Source: Owenweeksia sp. (GTDB lineage: Bacteria > Bacteroidota > Bacteroidia > Flavobacteriales > Schleiferiaceae). From it: a stretch of 64,000 nucleotides of DNA. The stretch is taken from positions 1 through 64,000 of the forward strand of contig NZNV01000034.1 of assembly GCA_002695025.1 (NCBI GenBank), given 5' to 3'. Positions 1 to 8,800 of the stretch are shown piece after piece. The notes beneath the pieces are model-generated. The model was not told where the DNA came from. It saw nothing but the letters and a program-made list of their open reading frames with translations, and made no database searches. The translations under genes and the position numbers were made by a program. Within the stretch, counting starts at the first letter, position 1, and the number at the start of each line of letters is the position of its first letter.

Positions 1-379
1 AGGCCAGCTCACTAACGTGTGTCCGGATATTTTTATCATCACGGCCAACATATTCCGGCTTTTCAGTATAATTGAGATAGGCCAGGTACAAACCTGCCGT
101 AAGTATGGTATATATGGTGTATTTGAGCTTACGATAGTTAAAAACATGAAGCAGTTCAAATACCGCTACAATGCCCATAATATTGCCAACAATGGGTATG
201 TAAAAAAGGATAACCCACCATGCTGGTCGCTTAATGATCCTGGTTAAGAGGTAAGTATTGTAAATGGGTACAAATGCTGCCCATGCCGGGTGACCGGCCT
301 TTTGATAGAATTTCCAGGAAATAAGGCCTGCATACAGTTCTACGGCCAAAGTAAAGATCAGGGTTTCGAGTATGGTCAT
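1..379 (-). CDS. lepB: Signal peptidase I, N-terminal part (runs off the left edge)
   Basis: Translating the minus strand from the ATG at 379 gives an open frame of about 126 codons that leaves the window. It begins MTILETLIFTLAVELYAG and continues with several hydrophobic segments and the stretch AAFVPIYNTYLLTRI, which is the extra membrane domain (DUF5684 type) found at the front of Bacteroidota S26 signal peptidases. The catalytic Ser/Lys part would lie outside the window, so the enzyme call rests on this N-terminal domain and on the dapB-lepB gene order usual in the phylum. The start lies 2 bases after the dapB stop, so it is probably the last gene of the parA-parB operon. LepB removes signal peptides from exported proteins at the inner membrane. 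Confidence 0.75.
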   Translation of the reverse strand, partial: MTILETLIFTLAVELYAGLISWKFYQKAGHPAWAAFVPIYNTYLLTRIIKRPAWWVILFYIPIVGNIMGIVAVFELLHVFNYRKLKYTIYTILTAGLYLAYLNYTEKPEYVGRDDKNIRTHVSELA

Positions 380-381
380 GC

Positions 382-1089
382 TCAGATTTTAAGAACGTCC
401 TTCATAGTGTACACGCCTTTTTTGCCGGGTAAAAATTCAGCCGCTAAAACGGCTCCCAATGCAAAACCTTTCCGGCTATGTGCGGTATGTTCTATTTGGA
501 TGGTATCAATTTCGGAAAGATAACGTATAATGTGGGTTCCTGGTACATCCGGTTCCCGTTTTGCACTGATATGTATTTGTTCCTTACTGTGCTGCTCGTC
601 CATGGTCCAGCCTTCTTTTCGTTTCAGCTGATCCTCAATTTGCTCGGCAAGAGTGATGGCAGTGCCACTGGGAGCATCTTTTTTTTCGGTATGATGTATC
701 TCTTCTATATCCACTTCGTATTCCGGGTAGGCGTTCATGATCCGGGCCAGGTGGCGGTTTACTTCAAAAAAGAGATTCACCCCAAGGCTGAAGTTAGAAG
801 CGTATAAAAAAGTACCTTCTTCCCGTTCACACAGTTTTACGGCTTCATCATACCGGGCTAACCAGCCGGTTGTACCCGAAACCACCGGAACACTGCACTC
901 AAAACAAGCGGCAATATTACCGAAGGCTCCTTCCGGGCGGGTAAATTCAATGGCTACATCAGCTTTTTGTAAAGCCTGTTTATCAATGCCGTCCCTTCCA
1001 AAACGGGCCGTAACTTCGTGCCCACGTTCGGCCAGGATAGATTCTATGGAATGTCCCATTTTGCCGTAACCGATGAGTGCTACTTTCAT
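382..1089 (-). CDS. dapB: 4-hydroxy-tetrahydrodipicolinate reductase
   Basis: DapB reduces the cyclic product of DapA to tetrahydrodipicolinate with NAD(P)H, in the diaminopimelate/lysine pathway that feeds peptidoglycan. The 235-residue protein starts with a Rossmann nucleotide-binding motif (MKVALIGYGKMGHS). It carries VVSGTTGW and the substrate/catalysis segment EIHHTEKKDAPSGTA, which are the family signatures. The frame can be extended 23 codons upstream, but that would run into the preceding gene. The ATG at 1089 overlaps the upstream TGA as ATGA and matches the usual N-terminus. The length is slightly short compared with the roughly 270 residues of proteobacterial DapB, as is usual in Bacteroidota. 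Confidence 0.96.
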   Translation of the reverse strand: MKVALIGYGKMGHSIESILAERGHEVTARFGRDGIDKQALQKADVAIEFTRPEGAFGNIAACFECSVPVVSGTTGWLARYDEAVKLCEREEGTFLYASNFSLGVNLFFEVNRHLARIMNAYPEYEVDIEEIHHTEKKDAPSGTAITLAEQIEDQLKRKEGWTMDEQHSKEQIHISAKREPDVPGTHIIRYLSEIDTIQIEHTAHSRKGFALGAVLAAEFLPGKKGVYTMKDVLKI

Positions 1090-1733
1090 TTTATAGTGAG
1101 TTTTAAGCTTACCCCCATTGCATGGTATCCTGGTCCCCGGATAATGGTAGGTTCCCAACGGAAGGTCAGGTCATCATCAATGTCATAATAATATAAATGG
1201 GCATCTACGTGTGCATCCAGTATGTTCAGGGCGTATGCTACTCCGGCCAATACTATATTGAGATCCCGCCATTTGCGATAAATATTCTGCAGCTCTATCA
1301 GTTGTCTTTCATCATATACACCCAGAAAACGGTCGTTTTCCGGAGTAGCTGTTATCTGATAAAAGCCATCCAGGAAATAGTGGTAGCTTTTGTTGTTGTC
1401 AATGATAAAGTAGATGGTAGTTCCCAAGGCACCGTAAACAATGGGTAGTTTCCAGTATTTACGATTGTAGATCTGGCCGAGGCCGGGAAAGGCCGTGGAT
1501 AGCCAGGTGGCGGTGGCTACGGAATGGGTCTGCGCGGTATCTTTGGGTTCAATTTCTTCGGCAGTGGCGTTCACAGTGGTATCATTCACTAAGCCATACA
1601 ATACCGAATCTTTAGAGGCTTCGGCAGTGGTATCCGGTTCCTGGGCAAATACTGTAGTGCTGCTTACCCAGCAGAAAAGGAATATCCAAAAGGCCTTTGA
1701 ACAGCGTTGGTATTTCCAGCCGAAAGGATTCAA
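1086..1733 (-). CDS. DUF5683 family membrane/envelope protein
   Basis: This 215-residue protein begins with a signal peptide (hydrophobic FWIFLFCWVSSTTVFA, cleavage near AQ), followed by a low-complexity acidic/threonine stretch. The C-terminal DUF5683 domain contains STAFPGLGQIYNRKYWKLP and a predicted membrane segment. The function is unknown, but the family sits between parB and dapB in many Flavobacteriia. There is no ATG near the front. The only start that keeps the signal peptide is TTG at 1733, which overlaps the parB stop as TTGA, so translation is probably coupled. The downstream end overlaps dapB by ATGA. Confidence 0.85.
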   Translation of the reverse strand: MNPFGWKYQRCSKAFWIFLFCWVSSTTVFAQEPDTTAEASKDSVLYGLVNDTTVNATAEEIEPKDTAQTHSVATATWLSTAFPGLGQIYNRKYWKLPIVYGALGTTIYFIIDNNKSYHYFLDGFYQITATPENDRFLGVYDERQLIELQNIYRKWRDLNIVLAGVAYALNILDAHVDAHLYYYDIDDDLTFRWEPTIIRGPGYHAMGVSLKLTIK

Positions 1734-2632
1734 GGCGTCAGCAGATCAAGAATTCGTTCAAAATCGTGATCATTTTTAAAGGGAATAACGATTTTTCCTT
1801 TACCGCGATTAGAGCGGCTGAGGCTCACCTGTGAATCAAAATGCTGGGAAAGCACATCGCGAATTTCGTGGTATTTTTCAGGAAGGGCGGGGGAGTCTTT
1901 GGACGAACCTTCCTTTTTAGCCTTACTGTCTTTTTCCTTCAGCCTGCGTACGGCCTCTTCTACCTGCCTTACCGATAGTTCGCGGGCAATGGTTTGTTCG
2001 TATATATCCAGCTGTTCATCCGGGTTTTCCACGTTTACAATAGCGCGGGCATGACCCATGCTGATCATTTTATCACGAAGTCCAGCCTGGATAATAGGTT
2101 GTAGTTTAAGGAGCCTGAGATAGTTGGTAACGGTAGATCTCTTTTTACCTACTCTTTCGCTCATGGCTTCCTGGGTTAGGTCACATTCTTCGATCAGGCG
2201 TTGGTAGCTCAATGCTATTTCAATGGCATCCAATTCCTCGCGCTGGATGTTTTCCACCAGGGCCATTTCAAGCATGCTTTGGTCGTCAGCCAGGCGGATG
2301 TAGGCGGGTATGGTTTTAAGGCCGGCCAGCTTACTGGCCCTGAACCTCCGCTCGCCACTGATGATCTGGAAAGAGTTTTTACCCATTTTCCGCACCGTAA
2401 TAGGTTGAATAACACCTAATTCGCGGATAGAAGTACTAAGCTCTTCTATAGCTTCCTGGTCAAAGTTGGTACGCGGTTGAAAGGGGTTTTCTGCAACGCG
2501 GTCAATTTCGATCTCGGCAATGGCACCAACCAGCTTTTCAGCATTCTGGTCACTGGCCGAACTTACATTTTCGGTTTCTTTTAACAAAGCTGAAAGTCCT
2601 CTTCCCAGGGCTTGTCTTTTGGGTGCTGCCAT
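1730..2632 (-). CDS. parB: ParB/Spo0J chromosome partitioning protein
   Basis: ParB binds centromere-like parS sites and, as a CTP-dependent clamp, loads condensin and stimulates ParA. The 300-residue protein has the typical N-terminal tail (KRQALGRGLSALL), the ParB/sulfiredoxin domain with GERRFRASKLAG, the segment ENIQREELDAIEIA, a helix-turn-helix (LTQEAMSERVGKKRSTVTNY) and a C-terminal dimerisation region. Length and domain order are standard. It follows parA after a 109-base gap that shows no clear promoter, and its stop overlaps the TTG start of the DUF5683 gene. I saw no obvious parS site nearby, though a systematic search was not possible. Confidence 0.97.
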   Translation of the reverse strand: MAAPKRQALGRGLSALLKETENVSSASDQNAEKLVGAIAEIEIDRVAENPFQPRTNFDQEAIEELSTSIRELGVIQPITVRKMGKNSFQIISGERRFRASKLAGLKTIPAYIRLADDQSMLEMALVENIQREELDAIEIALSYQRLIEECDLTQEAMSERVGKKRSTVTNYLRLLKLQPIIQAGLRDKMISMGHARAIVNVENPDEQLDIYEQTIARELSVRQVEEAVRRLKEKDSKAKKEGSSKDSPALPEKYHEIRDVLSQHFDSQVSLSRSNRGKGKIVIPFKNDHDFERILDLLTP

Positions 2633-2741
2633 TCCGTTACGGTCTTTTATTTTGAAAATGCCGGACTCTCCCGAACAAATACGGAGCCAAAAATAATGAG
2701 ATTAATTGAGCTTTATAAAATGAATGAGGGCTGGAAAATTA

Positions 2742-3524
2742 TCAGGCCGTTTCCTTAACAGCTTCATTTTTCTCCAGGAACTCCTGCGCCAGGTTCAGGT
2801 AATTGGCTGCTCCGTTGCTGGCGGCATCATACATAATAATGGATTCCCCATAGCTGGGTGCTTCACTCAGGCGCACATTACGCTGAATAATGGTGCTGAA
2901 CACCATTTTCTGAAAGTGGGTTTTAACCTCTTCAACTACCTGGTTGGAAAGGCGCAGACGTGAGTCAAACATAGTGAGCAGAAGCCCTTCAATATCCAGG
3001 TCCGGATTGTGCAGGTTCTGAACACTTTTAATGGTATTGAGCAGTTTGCCCAAGCCTTCCAGGGCAAAATATTCACATTGAATAGGAACAATTACCGAGT
3101 CTGCAGCAGTGAGGGCATTCAGTGTAATAAGTCCCAGCGAAGGGGCACAGTCAATAATGATGTAATCATAATCATCCTTTACATCCTGCAGTGCGCGTTT
3201 CAGCATCTGCTCGCGCTGATCCTTATCCACCAGTTCAATTTCAACCGCTACAAGGTCTATCTGGGCGGGGAGCAGGTCCAGGTTTGGAGATTTGGTTTTC
3301 AGTATCACTTCTCCTGCCTTGTTCTCGTGTTCCAGTACCTGGTAGGTTCCCAGGGATATATTATCAGGATCAAAACCCAGGGCCGAGGTTGAATTGGCCT
3401 GGGGGTCAGCATCTACCAGCAAAACCTTTTTTTCAAGCACACCCAGGCAGGCGGCCAGGTTTACAGAGGTTGTAGTTTTTCCCACGCCACCTTTCTGGTT
3501 AGCTATAGCTACCGTTTTTCCCAT
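2742..3524 (-). CDS. parA: ParA/Soj chromosome partitioning ATPase
   Basis: ParA is a Walker-type ATPase that binds DNA nonspecifically and, with ParB, segregates the chromosome origin. The 260-residue protein opens with MGKTVAIANQKGGVGKTTTS, the deviant Walker A with its signature lysine. It has DADPQANST (Walker A'), IIIDCAPSLGLITLNAL (Walker B region) and the conserved RNVRLSEAPSYGE segment near residue 210. The length is typical for Soj-like proteins. It is the first gene of a minus-strand operon with parB, DUF5683, dapB and lepB, which suggests an origin-proximal location, although no origin is visible. Confidence 0.97.
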   Translation of the reverse strand: MGKTVAIANQKGGVGKTTTSVNLAACLGVLEKKVLLVDADPQANSTSALGFDPDNISLGTYQVLEHENKAGEVILKTKSPNLDLLPAQIDLVAVEIELVDKDQREQMLKRALQDVKDDYDYIIIDCAPSLGLITLNALTAADSVIVPIQCEYFALEGLGKLLNTIKSVQNLHNPDLDIEGLLLTMFDSRLRLSNQVVEEVKTHFQKMVFSTIIQRNVRLSEAPSYGESIIMYDAASNGAANYLNLAQEFLEKNEAVKETA

Positions 3525-3705
3525 AGTTCTTCAATTCTGTTTATTAGCAAGAAGACAAAAAATATTCAAATGGCTTTAATTATTTAGAAATCAGAGGCAT
3601 TTTAGCAATCAGGTTCCAGGAACTAAAGCAGCCCTAAAATACAATATTCAATTGTTTGGGAAGGCCTGATTTAACGAAGCTTCCCGATGTTTTTTTAACA
3701 AGCTG

Positions 3706-4236
3706 ATGATAACCGTAATATGTACCACCCACCGTCCTCAAAATCAAACCTTGAGGATAGTTGAGAAATACCACGAAATACTGGAGGAGCTTGGAGAGGC
3801 TTCCGAGGTTTTTCAAATGGCCGAATTGCCGGAAGACTTTATGTACAACGACAGTTTTGGCAACCGCACTGAAACCTTTGAGGATGTGATCCATAGAAAA
3901 ATTGTTCCGGCCAGGGGGTTAGTTATTGTTGCTCCTGAATACAATGGGAGTTATCCGGGTATCTTCAAAGCCTTCCTGGATGCGGTGAAACCCACTGTAT
4001 GGAAAGGTAAGGGGATTGCATTGGTTGGTGTGGCTACTGGCCGTGCCGGTAATTTGCGGGGGTTGGATCACCTTACGGATGTCATGCATCACCTGCGGGC
4101 GGAGGTGTTTTCAATGAAAGTGCCTATTTCACGTTTAAACGAACTGATCATAGAGGGTGAAGATGGGTTTGAGCACACGGAAACCGTAACGGTTTTGCAA
4201 AAACAGGCTAAAGAATTCCTGAACTTCCTTAAATAA
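3706..4236 (+). CDS. NAD(P)H-dependent FMN reductase family oxidoreductase
   Basis: This is a small flavodoxin-fold reductase of 176 residues. The family uses NAD(P)H to reduce FMN or quinone-like and azo substrates; the substrate here cannot be read from the sequence. Visible family features are the N-terminal strand and phosphate loop (MITVICTTHRPQNQTLRI) and the flavin-contacting segment VIVAPEYNGSYPGIFKAFLD. The phosphate loop lacks the usual GSxR pattern of the NQO/ChrR class and has TTHRPQNQT, which is closer to a Bacteroidota subgroup. The start ATG at 3706 is the first in frame. It stands alone between the divergent parA gene and the convergent DUF3276 gene. Confidence 0.85.
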   Translation: MITVICTTHRPQNQTLRIVEKYHEILEELGEASEVFQMAELPEDFMYNDSFGNRTETFEDVIHRKIVPARGLVIVAPEYNGSYPGIFKAFLDAVKPTVWKGKGIALVGVATGRAGNLRGLDHLTDVMHHLRAEVFSMKVPISRLNELIIEGEDGFEHTETVTVLQKQAKEFLNFLK

Positions 4237-4240
4237 AAAA

Positions 4241-4257
4241 AGCCGCTGAACGCGGCT
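4241..4257 (-). terminator. Rho-independent terminator of the DUF3276 gene
   Basis: The arms AGCCGC and GCGGCT are separated by a 5-base loop. On the minus strand the hairpin is followed by a T-rich run (complement of AAATAAAAAA just to its left), so it terminates transcription arriving from 4289. On the plus strand no T-run follows. Confidence 0.75.
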
Positions 4258-4288
4258 AAAGAGTTTCCAGAGGAGGAATCAAACCTTC

Positions 4289-4684
4289 CTAAATATCTTC
4301 AAAGTTTACATCCGTAAAGGAGTTTCCGGTTTCTATAGCCATAGGTTCGGGTTTTTTATCCTCCTGGTGGTTATTACCTTCTTCCGCATGGAAATCAGGT
4401 TGGTGTGTTTCAGAGATCACCTCTTCTCCTTTTTCATCAATAATGTAATCGGTAACCTCGTTCAGCAGATCACAAAAGCGTTCAAAATCTTCCTTGTACA
4501 GGTAGATCTTATGCTTTTTGTAAAAGGCGGTGCCGTTTTCATTGGTATGCTTCTTACTTTCGGTAATGGTCAGGTAATAATCATCTGCCTTTGTGGCTCT
4601 TACGTCAAAAAAGTAAGTTCTCCGTCCGGCTCTCAGCACTTTAGAATGAATTTCCTCTTTGCTATGGTTGTCGTGTGCACTCAT
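4289..4684 (-). CDS. DUF3276 (PUR-alpha-like) nucleic-acid-binding protein
   Basis: This is a 131-residue protein. The core, residues about 10-85, matches the PUR-domain proteins of Bacteroidota and Borrelia (RAGRRTYFFDVRATKADDYYLTIT, then KIYLYKEDFERFCDLLNEV). The related Borrelia protein binds single-stranded DNA/RNA as a dimer of PUR repeats. The last 45 residues are acidic, charged and probably disordered. Neither partner nor target can be deduced. It is a single-gene unit with its own terminator, convergent with the flavin reductase gene. Confidence 0.88.
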   Translation of the reverse strand: MSAHDNHSKEEIHSKVLRAGRRTYFFDVRATKADDYYLTITESKKHTNENGTAFYKKHKIYLYKEDFERFCDLLNEVTDYIIDEKGEEVISETHQPDFHAEEGNNHQEDKKPEPMAIETGNSFTDVNFEDI

Positions 4685-4772
4685 TGTTCTTTTCTAATTT
4701 ACAATAGCTTACTATAGCGACAAATCTATAAAAATTCTTAAAAGAGCAGCTATAATTCATTCTTTTTGAAGA

Positions 4773-6551
4773 TCAGACTGCTTTTCGCGAATCTTCCATG
4801 AGTTGTTGCTCGTACATCTTACGGTAGTAGCCATCGTTTTTCATGAGTTCTTCATGAGTACCTTTTTCAATAATGCTGCCGTTTTCAAGTACCAGGATCT
4901 CATCCGCATGTTTTACCGATGAAACCCGGTGGCTGATGATAAGCGTGGTGCGCTGGTCAATGAGGCGTTTAAGGTTGGCCAGGATGTTTTCTTCCGTTTC
5001 TGTATCCACGGCCGAAAGACAATCGTCAAAAATGAGGAAACGTGGTTCCTTGATGATAGCCCTGGCAATGCTTACCCTTTGTTTCTGCCCCCCAGAGAGG
5101 GTAATCCCTCGTTCGCCCACCCGGGTTTGGTAAGCTTGTGGAAAATCAATGATGTTAGCGTGTACCTCGGCATTTTTGGCGGCTTGTTCCACTTTTTCCT
5201 GTGAAGGATCATCCACACCAAAGGAAATATTGCGGGCAATATCGTCTGAAAACAGGAAGGCCTCCTGTGGTACGTAACCGATGGACTTCCTCAGGTCATA
5301 AAGGTTAAGATGCCTGATGTCCTGATCGTCAATCAAAATCTTACCCTCAGTAACATCGTACAGACGACCTATAAGCGAGGCCACGGTTGATTTCCCGGAA
5401 CCGGTTTTGCCGATAATAGCCAATGATTTACCTGCTTCAATGCTGAAAGATACCTCGTTAAGAGCTTTAATACCGGTATCCGGATAGGTGAAGCTCACAT
5501 CCTTAAACTGGACCTTTCCCTGCAATACGAAGGGCTGATCGGAAGGATTCTGTATTTCAGGTGTAATGTGTAAGAACTCATTAATACGCTCCTGTGAAGC
5601 CGCAGCTCTTTGTATAAGAGACGTTACCCAGCCTATGGAGGCCACCGGCCAGGTGAGCATATTTACATAAATAATAAACTCCGCAATATTACCGGTGGTT
5701 ATATGTCCGTTGATAGCTTCCTGCCCACCAATGTATACGGTAAGAATAGTGGAAAGCCCGATGAGCAGCACCATTAAAGGAAAGAAAAGGGCATTAATGC
5801 GGTACAGCTCCTCATTTCTGGCCAGATATACGTTGGCTTCTTTAGTAAAATCCTCTAGTGAGCGTTTTTCACGTACGTAGGCTTTCAGCACCCTAATGCC
5901 TGAAAATGCTTCCTGTACATAGGTACTGATGCTGCTCAATTGCCGTTGCACCTGCTCACTCTTTACGTTGATCTTGCGGCTGATGTAATAAATAGCCACG
6001 GAAAGTATAGGCAGGGGAATGAGCACGAAAAGGGTGAGGCGCACATTAATGGTAAGCATAATGGCAATGATAATGATCAGCGAAATGGCTACGTTGATAG
6101 TATACATAACGGCTGGGCCCAGGTACATTCGCACGCGGCTTACATCCTCACTGATCCGGTTCATAAGGTCACCGGTATTATTACGCTTGTAGAAAGCCAG
6201 GGAAAGTTTTTGATACTGGTCAAAGATCTCATTCTTCATATCATACTCAATGTAGCGACTTACTACAATGATGGTTTGCCGCATAAAGAACATAAAAAGG
6301 CCTTTGAGCAAAGAAGCCCCGATGATAATTGCCCCGTAAAGGAGCAACTTGTTGCGCAGTGCTGAATTGTTGATTTCCGCAGTGCCATCCTGGTAGTTTT
6401 GAATAGCCTGACTGACTATGTCAAACGACTCACGGACATAGATAGCGGGGAAGACCCCGAAGATTACGGAAATGGTTACAAAAACCACCCCTATAATGAG
6501 GCGAAAGCGGTATTTGTAGAAATATTTATTGAGTACCCAGAGTGATTTCAT
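4773..6551 (-). CDS. ABC transporter, fused permease and ATPase (exporter type)
   Basis: This 592-residue type-IV exporter half-transporter has six predicted membrane segments in residues 1-320 and an ATPase domain from about 340. The ATPase shows Walker A GKTGSGKST (about residue 385), signature LSGGQKQR, Walker B FLIFDDCLSAVDT (about residue 508) and the H-loop IISHR. The residue after the Walker B Asp is Asp rather than the usual catalytic Glu. This is typical of one subunit of heterodimeric MdlA/YheI-like pumps and means this site may be weakly active. No partner gene is adjacent. The substrate is unknown; lipid or drug export is a family-level guess. It is divergent from the leucine dehydrogenase gene. 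Confidence 0.92.
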   Translation of the reverse strand: MKSLWVLNKYFYKYRFRLIIGVVFVTISVIFGVFPAIYVRESFDIVSQAIQNYQDGTAEINNSALRNKLLLYGAIIIGASLLKGLFMFFMRQTIIVVSRYIEYDMKNEIFDQYQKLSLAFYKRNNTGDLMNRISEDVSRVRMYLGPAVMYTINVAISLIIIIAIMLTINVRLTLFVLIPLPILSVAIYYISRKINVKSEQVQRQLSSISTYVQEAFSGIRVLKAYVREKRSLEDFTKEANVYLARNEELYRINALFFPLMVLLIGLSTILTVYIGGQEAINGHITTGNIAEFIIYVNMLTWPVASIGWVTSLIQRAAASQERINEFLHITPEIQNPSDQPFVLQGKVQFKDVSFTYPDTGIKALNEVSFSIEAGKSLAIIGKTGSGKSTVASLIGRLYDVTEGKILIDDQDIRHLNLYDLRKSIGYVPQEAFLFSDDIARNISFGVDDPSQEKVEQAAKNAEVHANIIDFPQAYQTRVGERGITLSGGQKQRVSIARAIIKEPRFLIFDDCLSAVDTETEENILANLKRLIDQRTTLIISHRVSSVKHADEILVLENGSIIEKGTHEELMKNDGYYRKMYEQQLMEDSRKAV

Positions 6552-6554
6552 TAG

Positions 6555-6586
6555 CTTGTAAGCTCAGGAAATTTAAACTAATTTTG
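6555..6586 (+). promoter_or_regulatory. Putative promoter of the leucine dehydrogenase gene
   Basis: TAATTTTG at 6579-6586 fits the Bacteroidota -7 element TAnnTTTG. CTTG at 6555-6558 lies 20 bases upstream, where the -33 TTTG is expected. It would give a leader of about 90 bases. Confidence 0.45.
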
Positions 6587-6682
6587 CCACGCTTTACAAA
6601 TGCACGATAAGCCTTACACAAAAAGGTTTCAAAGGTAAAGCAATATCTCTTTCAACTGACTTTTGGACTATCAATAAAAACG

Positions 6683-7786
6683 ATGAGCGATCTTAAAATA
6701 TTGAACGAAAAAAGCTTGTCCGGTCCCGTATTTGGATCAGAAGCTTACAAGAACCATGAACAACTGGTGTTCTGCCAGGATGAGGAAACAGGATTAAAAG
6801 CAATTATCGGCATTCACAGCACAGTTTTGGGCCCTGCACTGGGGGGAACCCGGATGTGGAATTATGAAAATGAAGCGGACGCTATCCGTGACGTACTCCG
6901 CCTTTCCCGCGGAATGACGTTTAAGGCCTCCATATCAGGGCTTAACCTGGGTGGCGGTAAAGCAGTAATTATTGGAGACAGCCGTAAAGACAAGACGGAT
7001 GCCCTGATGCATAAATTCGGACGTTTTGTGAACTCCCTGGGAGGGCGTTATATCACGGCCGAAGACGTGGGTATCAACACCCACGATATGGAAATGGTGA
7101 AGATGGAAACGGACCATGTTACCGGTATTCCGGAAAGCATGGGTGGTAGCGGTGACCCTTCTCCGGTAACTGCCTATGGTGTTTTCATGGGAATGAAAGC
7201 AGCCGCTCACCACCGCTGGGGCAGTGATAATCTGGAAGGTAAAAAGGTAATGGTACAGGGAATAGGTCACGTTGGTGAAACCCTGGTAAAACACCTTACC
7301 GAGGCCGGTGCCCGGGTGACCATCAATGATATTCATGAAGACCGGCTGATTGCAGTAAGTGAAAAGTACAACACCAGTATTTTCAAAGGTCACAACATCT
7401 TTGAGGATGATATGGATATCTACGCTCCTTGTGCACTGGGAGCCACAGTAAACAGTGTGACCATCCCTATGATGAAATGTGAGATCATTGCCGGAGCTGC
7501 CAATAACCAGTTGGCGGATGAAAGGGTGCATGGCCAGATGGTGAAGGAAGCGGGTATTTTATATGCTCCGGATTTCCTGATCAATGCCGGTGGCTTAATT
7601 AATGTATATTCGGAGATTGTACATTATGATCGTGCGGAATCCCTGAGAAGGACCGAAAACATTTACGATACAACCCTTGATATCTTTACCATGTCAGATA
7701 AAGAGGGCATTACTACTCATGAAGCGGCCCTGAAAATAGCCATGAAGCGGGTAGAGGACAGGAAGCTGGAATTAACGAACGCTTAA
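6683..7786 (+). CDS. Leucine/branched-chain amino acid dehydrogenase (Glu/Leu/Phe/Val family)
   Basis: The enzyme oxidatively deaminates leucine, valine or isoleucine to 2-oxo acids using NAD+, feeding branched-chain fatty acid synthesis or catabolism. The 367-residue length is standard. Residues 40-80 carry GPALGGTRMWNY, followed by SGLNLGGGKAVI with the substrate-binding lysine. The Rossmann motif GIGHVGETLVKHL begins near residue 190, and AGAANNQLAD and PDFLINAGGLINV are typical of leucine dehydrogenases. The gene ends 14 bases before nusB, so the two may be co-transcribed; this neighbourhood recurs in Flavobacteriia. Confidence 0.93.
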   Translation: MSDLKILNEKSLSGPVFGSEAYKNHEQLVFCQDEETGLKAIIGIHSTVLGPALGGTRMWNYENEADAIRDVLRLSRGMTFKASISGLNLGGGKAVIIGDSRKDKTDALMHKFGRFVNSLGGRYITAEDVGINTHDMEMVKMETDHVTGIPESMGGSGDPSPVTAYGVFMGMKAAAHHRWGSDNLEGKKVMVQGIGHVGETLVKHLTEAGARVTINDIHEDRLIAVSEKYNTSIFKGHNIFEDDMDIYAPCALGATVNSVTIPMMKCEIIAGAANNQLADERVHGQMVKEAGILYAPDFLINAGGLINVYSEIVHYDRAESLRRTENIYDTTLDIFTMSDKEGITTHEAALKIAMKRVEDRKLELTNA

Positions 7787-7800
7787 ACAAAACCGGGCTT

Positions 7801-8745
7801 ATGCTAAGCCGAAGACATATCCGTATTAAAGTGCTCCAGGCACTCTACGAATACTTCCAGGATGAAGAAAACCGTGGAATTGCTGGTGGAGAGCGAAAAC
7901 TGGTGCAGAGTATAGATGATATATTCAAACTGTATCTCTATGAGTTGAAGACCCTTGTGGATATACTTCGCACGGCTGAAGACCAGGTAGAACACAAGCG
8001 TAATAAAAGGCTTCCTTCTCCCGAGGATATCAATCCCAACTTACGTTTTGTGAATAACCGCTTTTTGCAGTGGCTGAATAACAACCACATCTTTATGCGG
8101 GAAGTGGATAAGAACAAGATCAGCTGGGGAGATGACCGTGAGGTGATCCGCAAGATATTCCGGGAATTCCAGGCTTCAAAAGAGTACGGGGATTACATGT
8201 CTGCAACGGAGGATTCAGTGCAGGCAGATAAAAAGATCATCAAGGTGCTGTATGGTAAATTCCTGGTGCATAATGATACCGTTCATCAGTTATATGAAGA
8301 CCGGAATATGCATTGGGCTGATGACCTGGATGCTGCACAGATGATGGTGGCTAAAACCCTTAAAGGTTTTGACGAGGAGAAAGACGAAGTTTCAGAATTA
8401 CCTCACCTTTTAAAGGATGATTCGGACATTGAGTTTGCCCGGATCTTATACCGTACCACCATTAAAAATAGTGAAGCCTACGGGGAAATGATCCACGCAA
8501 AGGCCAATAATTGGGAAATGGACCGTATTGCAGTAGTGGATGTTATCCTGATGAAAATGGCCCTGGCCGAACTGGTAAGCTTCAACGAAATACCGGTTAA
8601 GGTAACTCTTAATGAATATATTGAACTAAGCAAAGAATACAGCACCCCCAAGAGCGGAAATTTTATCAATGGTATACTGGATAAGCTCAAAGACGAATTG
8701 ACTGAAGCCGGTGACATAAGAAAAATTGGCAGGGGATTGCTTTAG
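7801..8745 (+). CDS. nusB: Transcription antitermination factor NusB (long Bacteroidota form)
   Basis: NusB, with NusE/S10, binds boxA RNA and supports antitermination on rRNA operons. At 314 residues this is about twice the E. coli length. The start MLSRRHIRIKVLQALYEY and the C-terminal block (residues about 205-305, with EMDRIAVVDVILMKMALAEL and TPKSGNFINGILDKL) are NusB-like. A long helical insertion lies between them, as is usual in Bacteroidota. It lies 14 bases after the leucine dehydrogenase gene. A promoter-like element for the next gene overlaps its last codons. Confidence 0.94.
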   Translation: MLSRRHIRIKVLQALYEYFQDEENRGIAGGERKLVQSIDDIFKLYLYELKTLVDILRTAEDQVEHKRNKRLPSPEDINPNLRFVNNRFLQWLNNNHIFMREVDKNKISWGDDREVIRKIFREFQASKEYGDYMSATEDSVQADKKIIKVLYGKFLVHNDTVHQLYEDRNMHWADDLDAAQMMVAKTLKGFDEEKDEVSELPHLLKDDSDIEFARILYRTTIKNSEAYGEMIHAKANNWEMDRIAVVDVILMKMALAELVSFNEIPVKVTLNEYIELSKEYSTPKSGNFINGILDKLKDELTEAGDIRKIGRGLL

Positions 8746-8756
8746 CATTATTTTTG
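8725..8756 (+). promoter_or_regulatory. Putative promoter of DUF1573-yajC
   Basis: TATTTTTG at 8749-8756 matches the -7 consensus exactly. ATTG at 8725-8728 sits 20 bases upstream in the -33 position. The leader would be about 40 bases. The element partly overlaps the end of nusB. Confidence 0.55.
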
Positions 8757-8800
8757 CTGAGAAACAGAACCGTTTATAAATCTGAAAATCAACTTTTGAA

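Noticed and set aside
3657-3697. Hairpin GGGAAG/CTTCCC plus T-run before the flavin reductase gene as a terminator or riboswitch
   Set aside because: Only 6 bp with a 16-base loop and a 4-base gap to the T-run; no known leader pattern.
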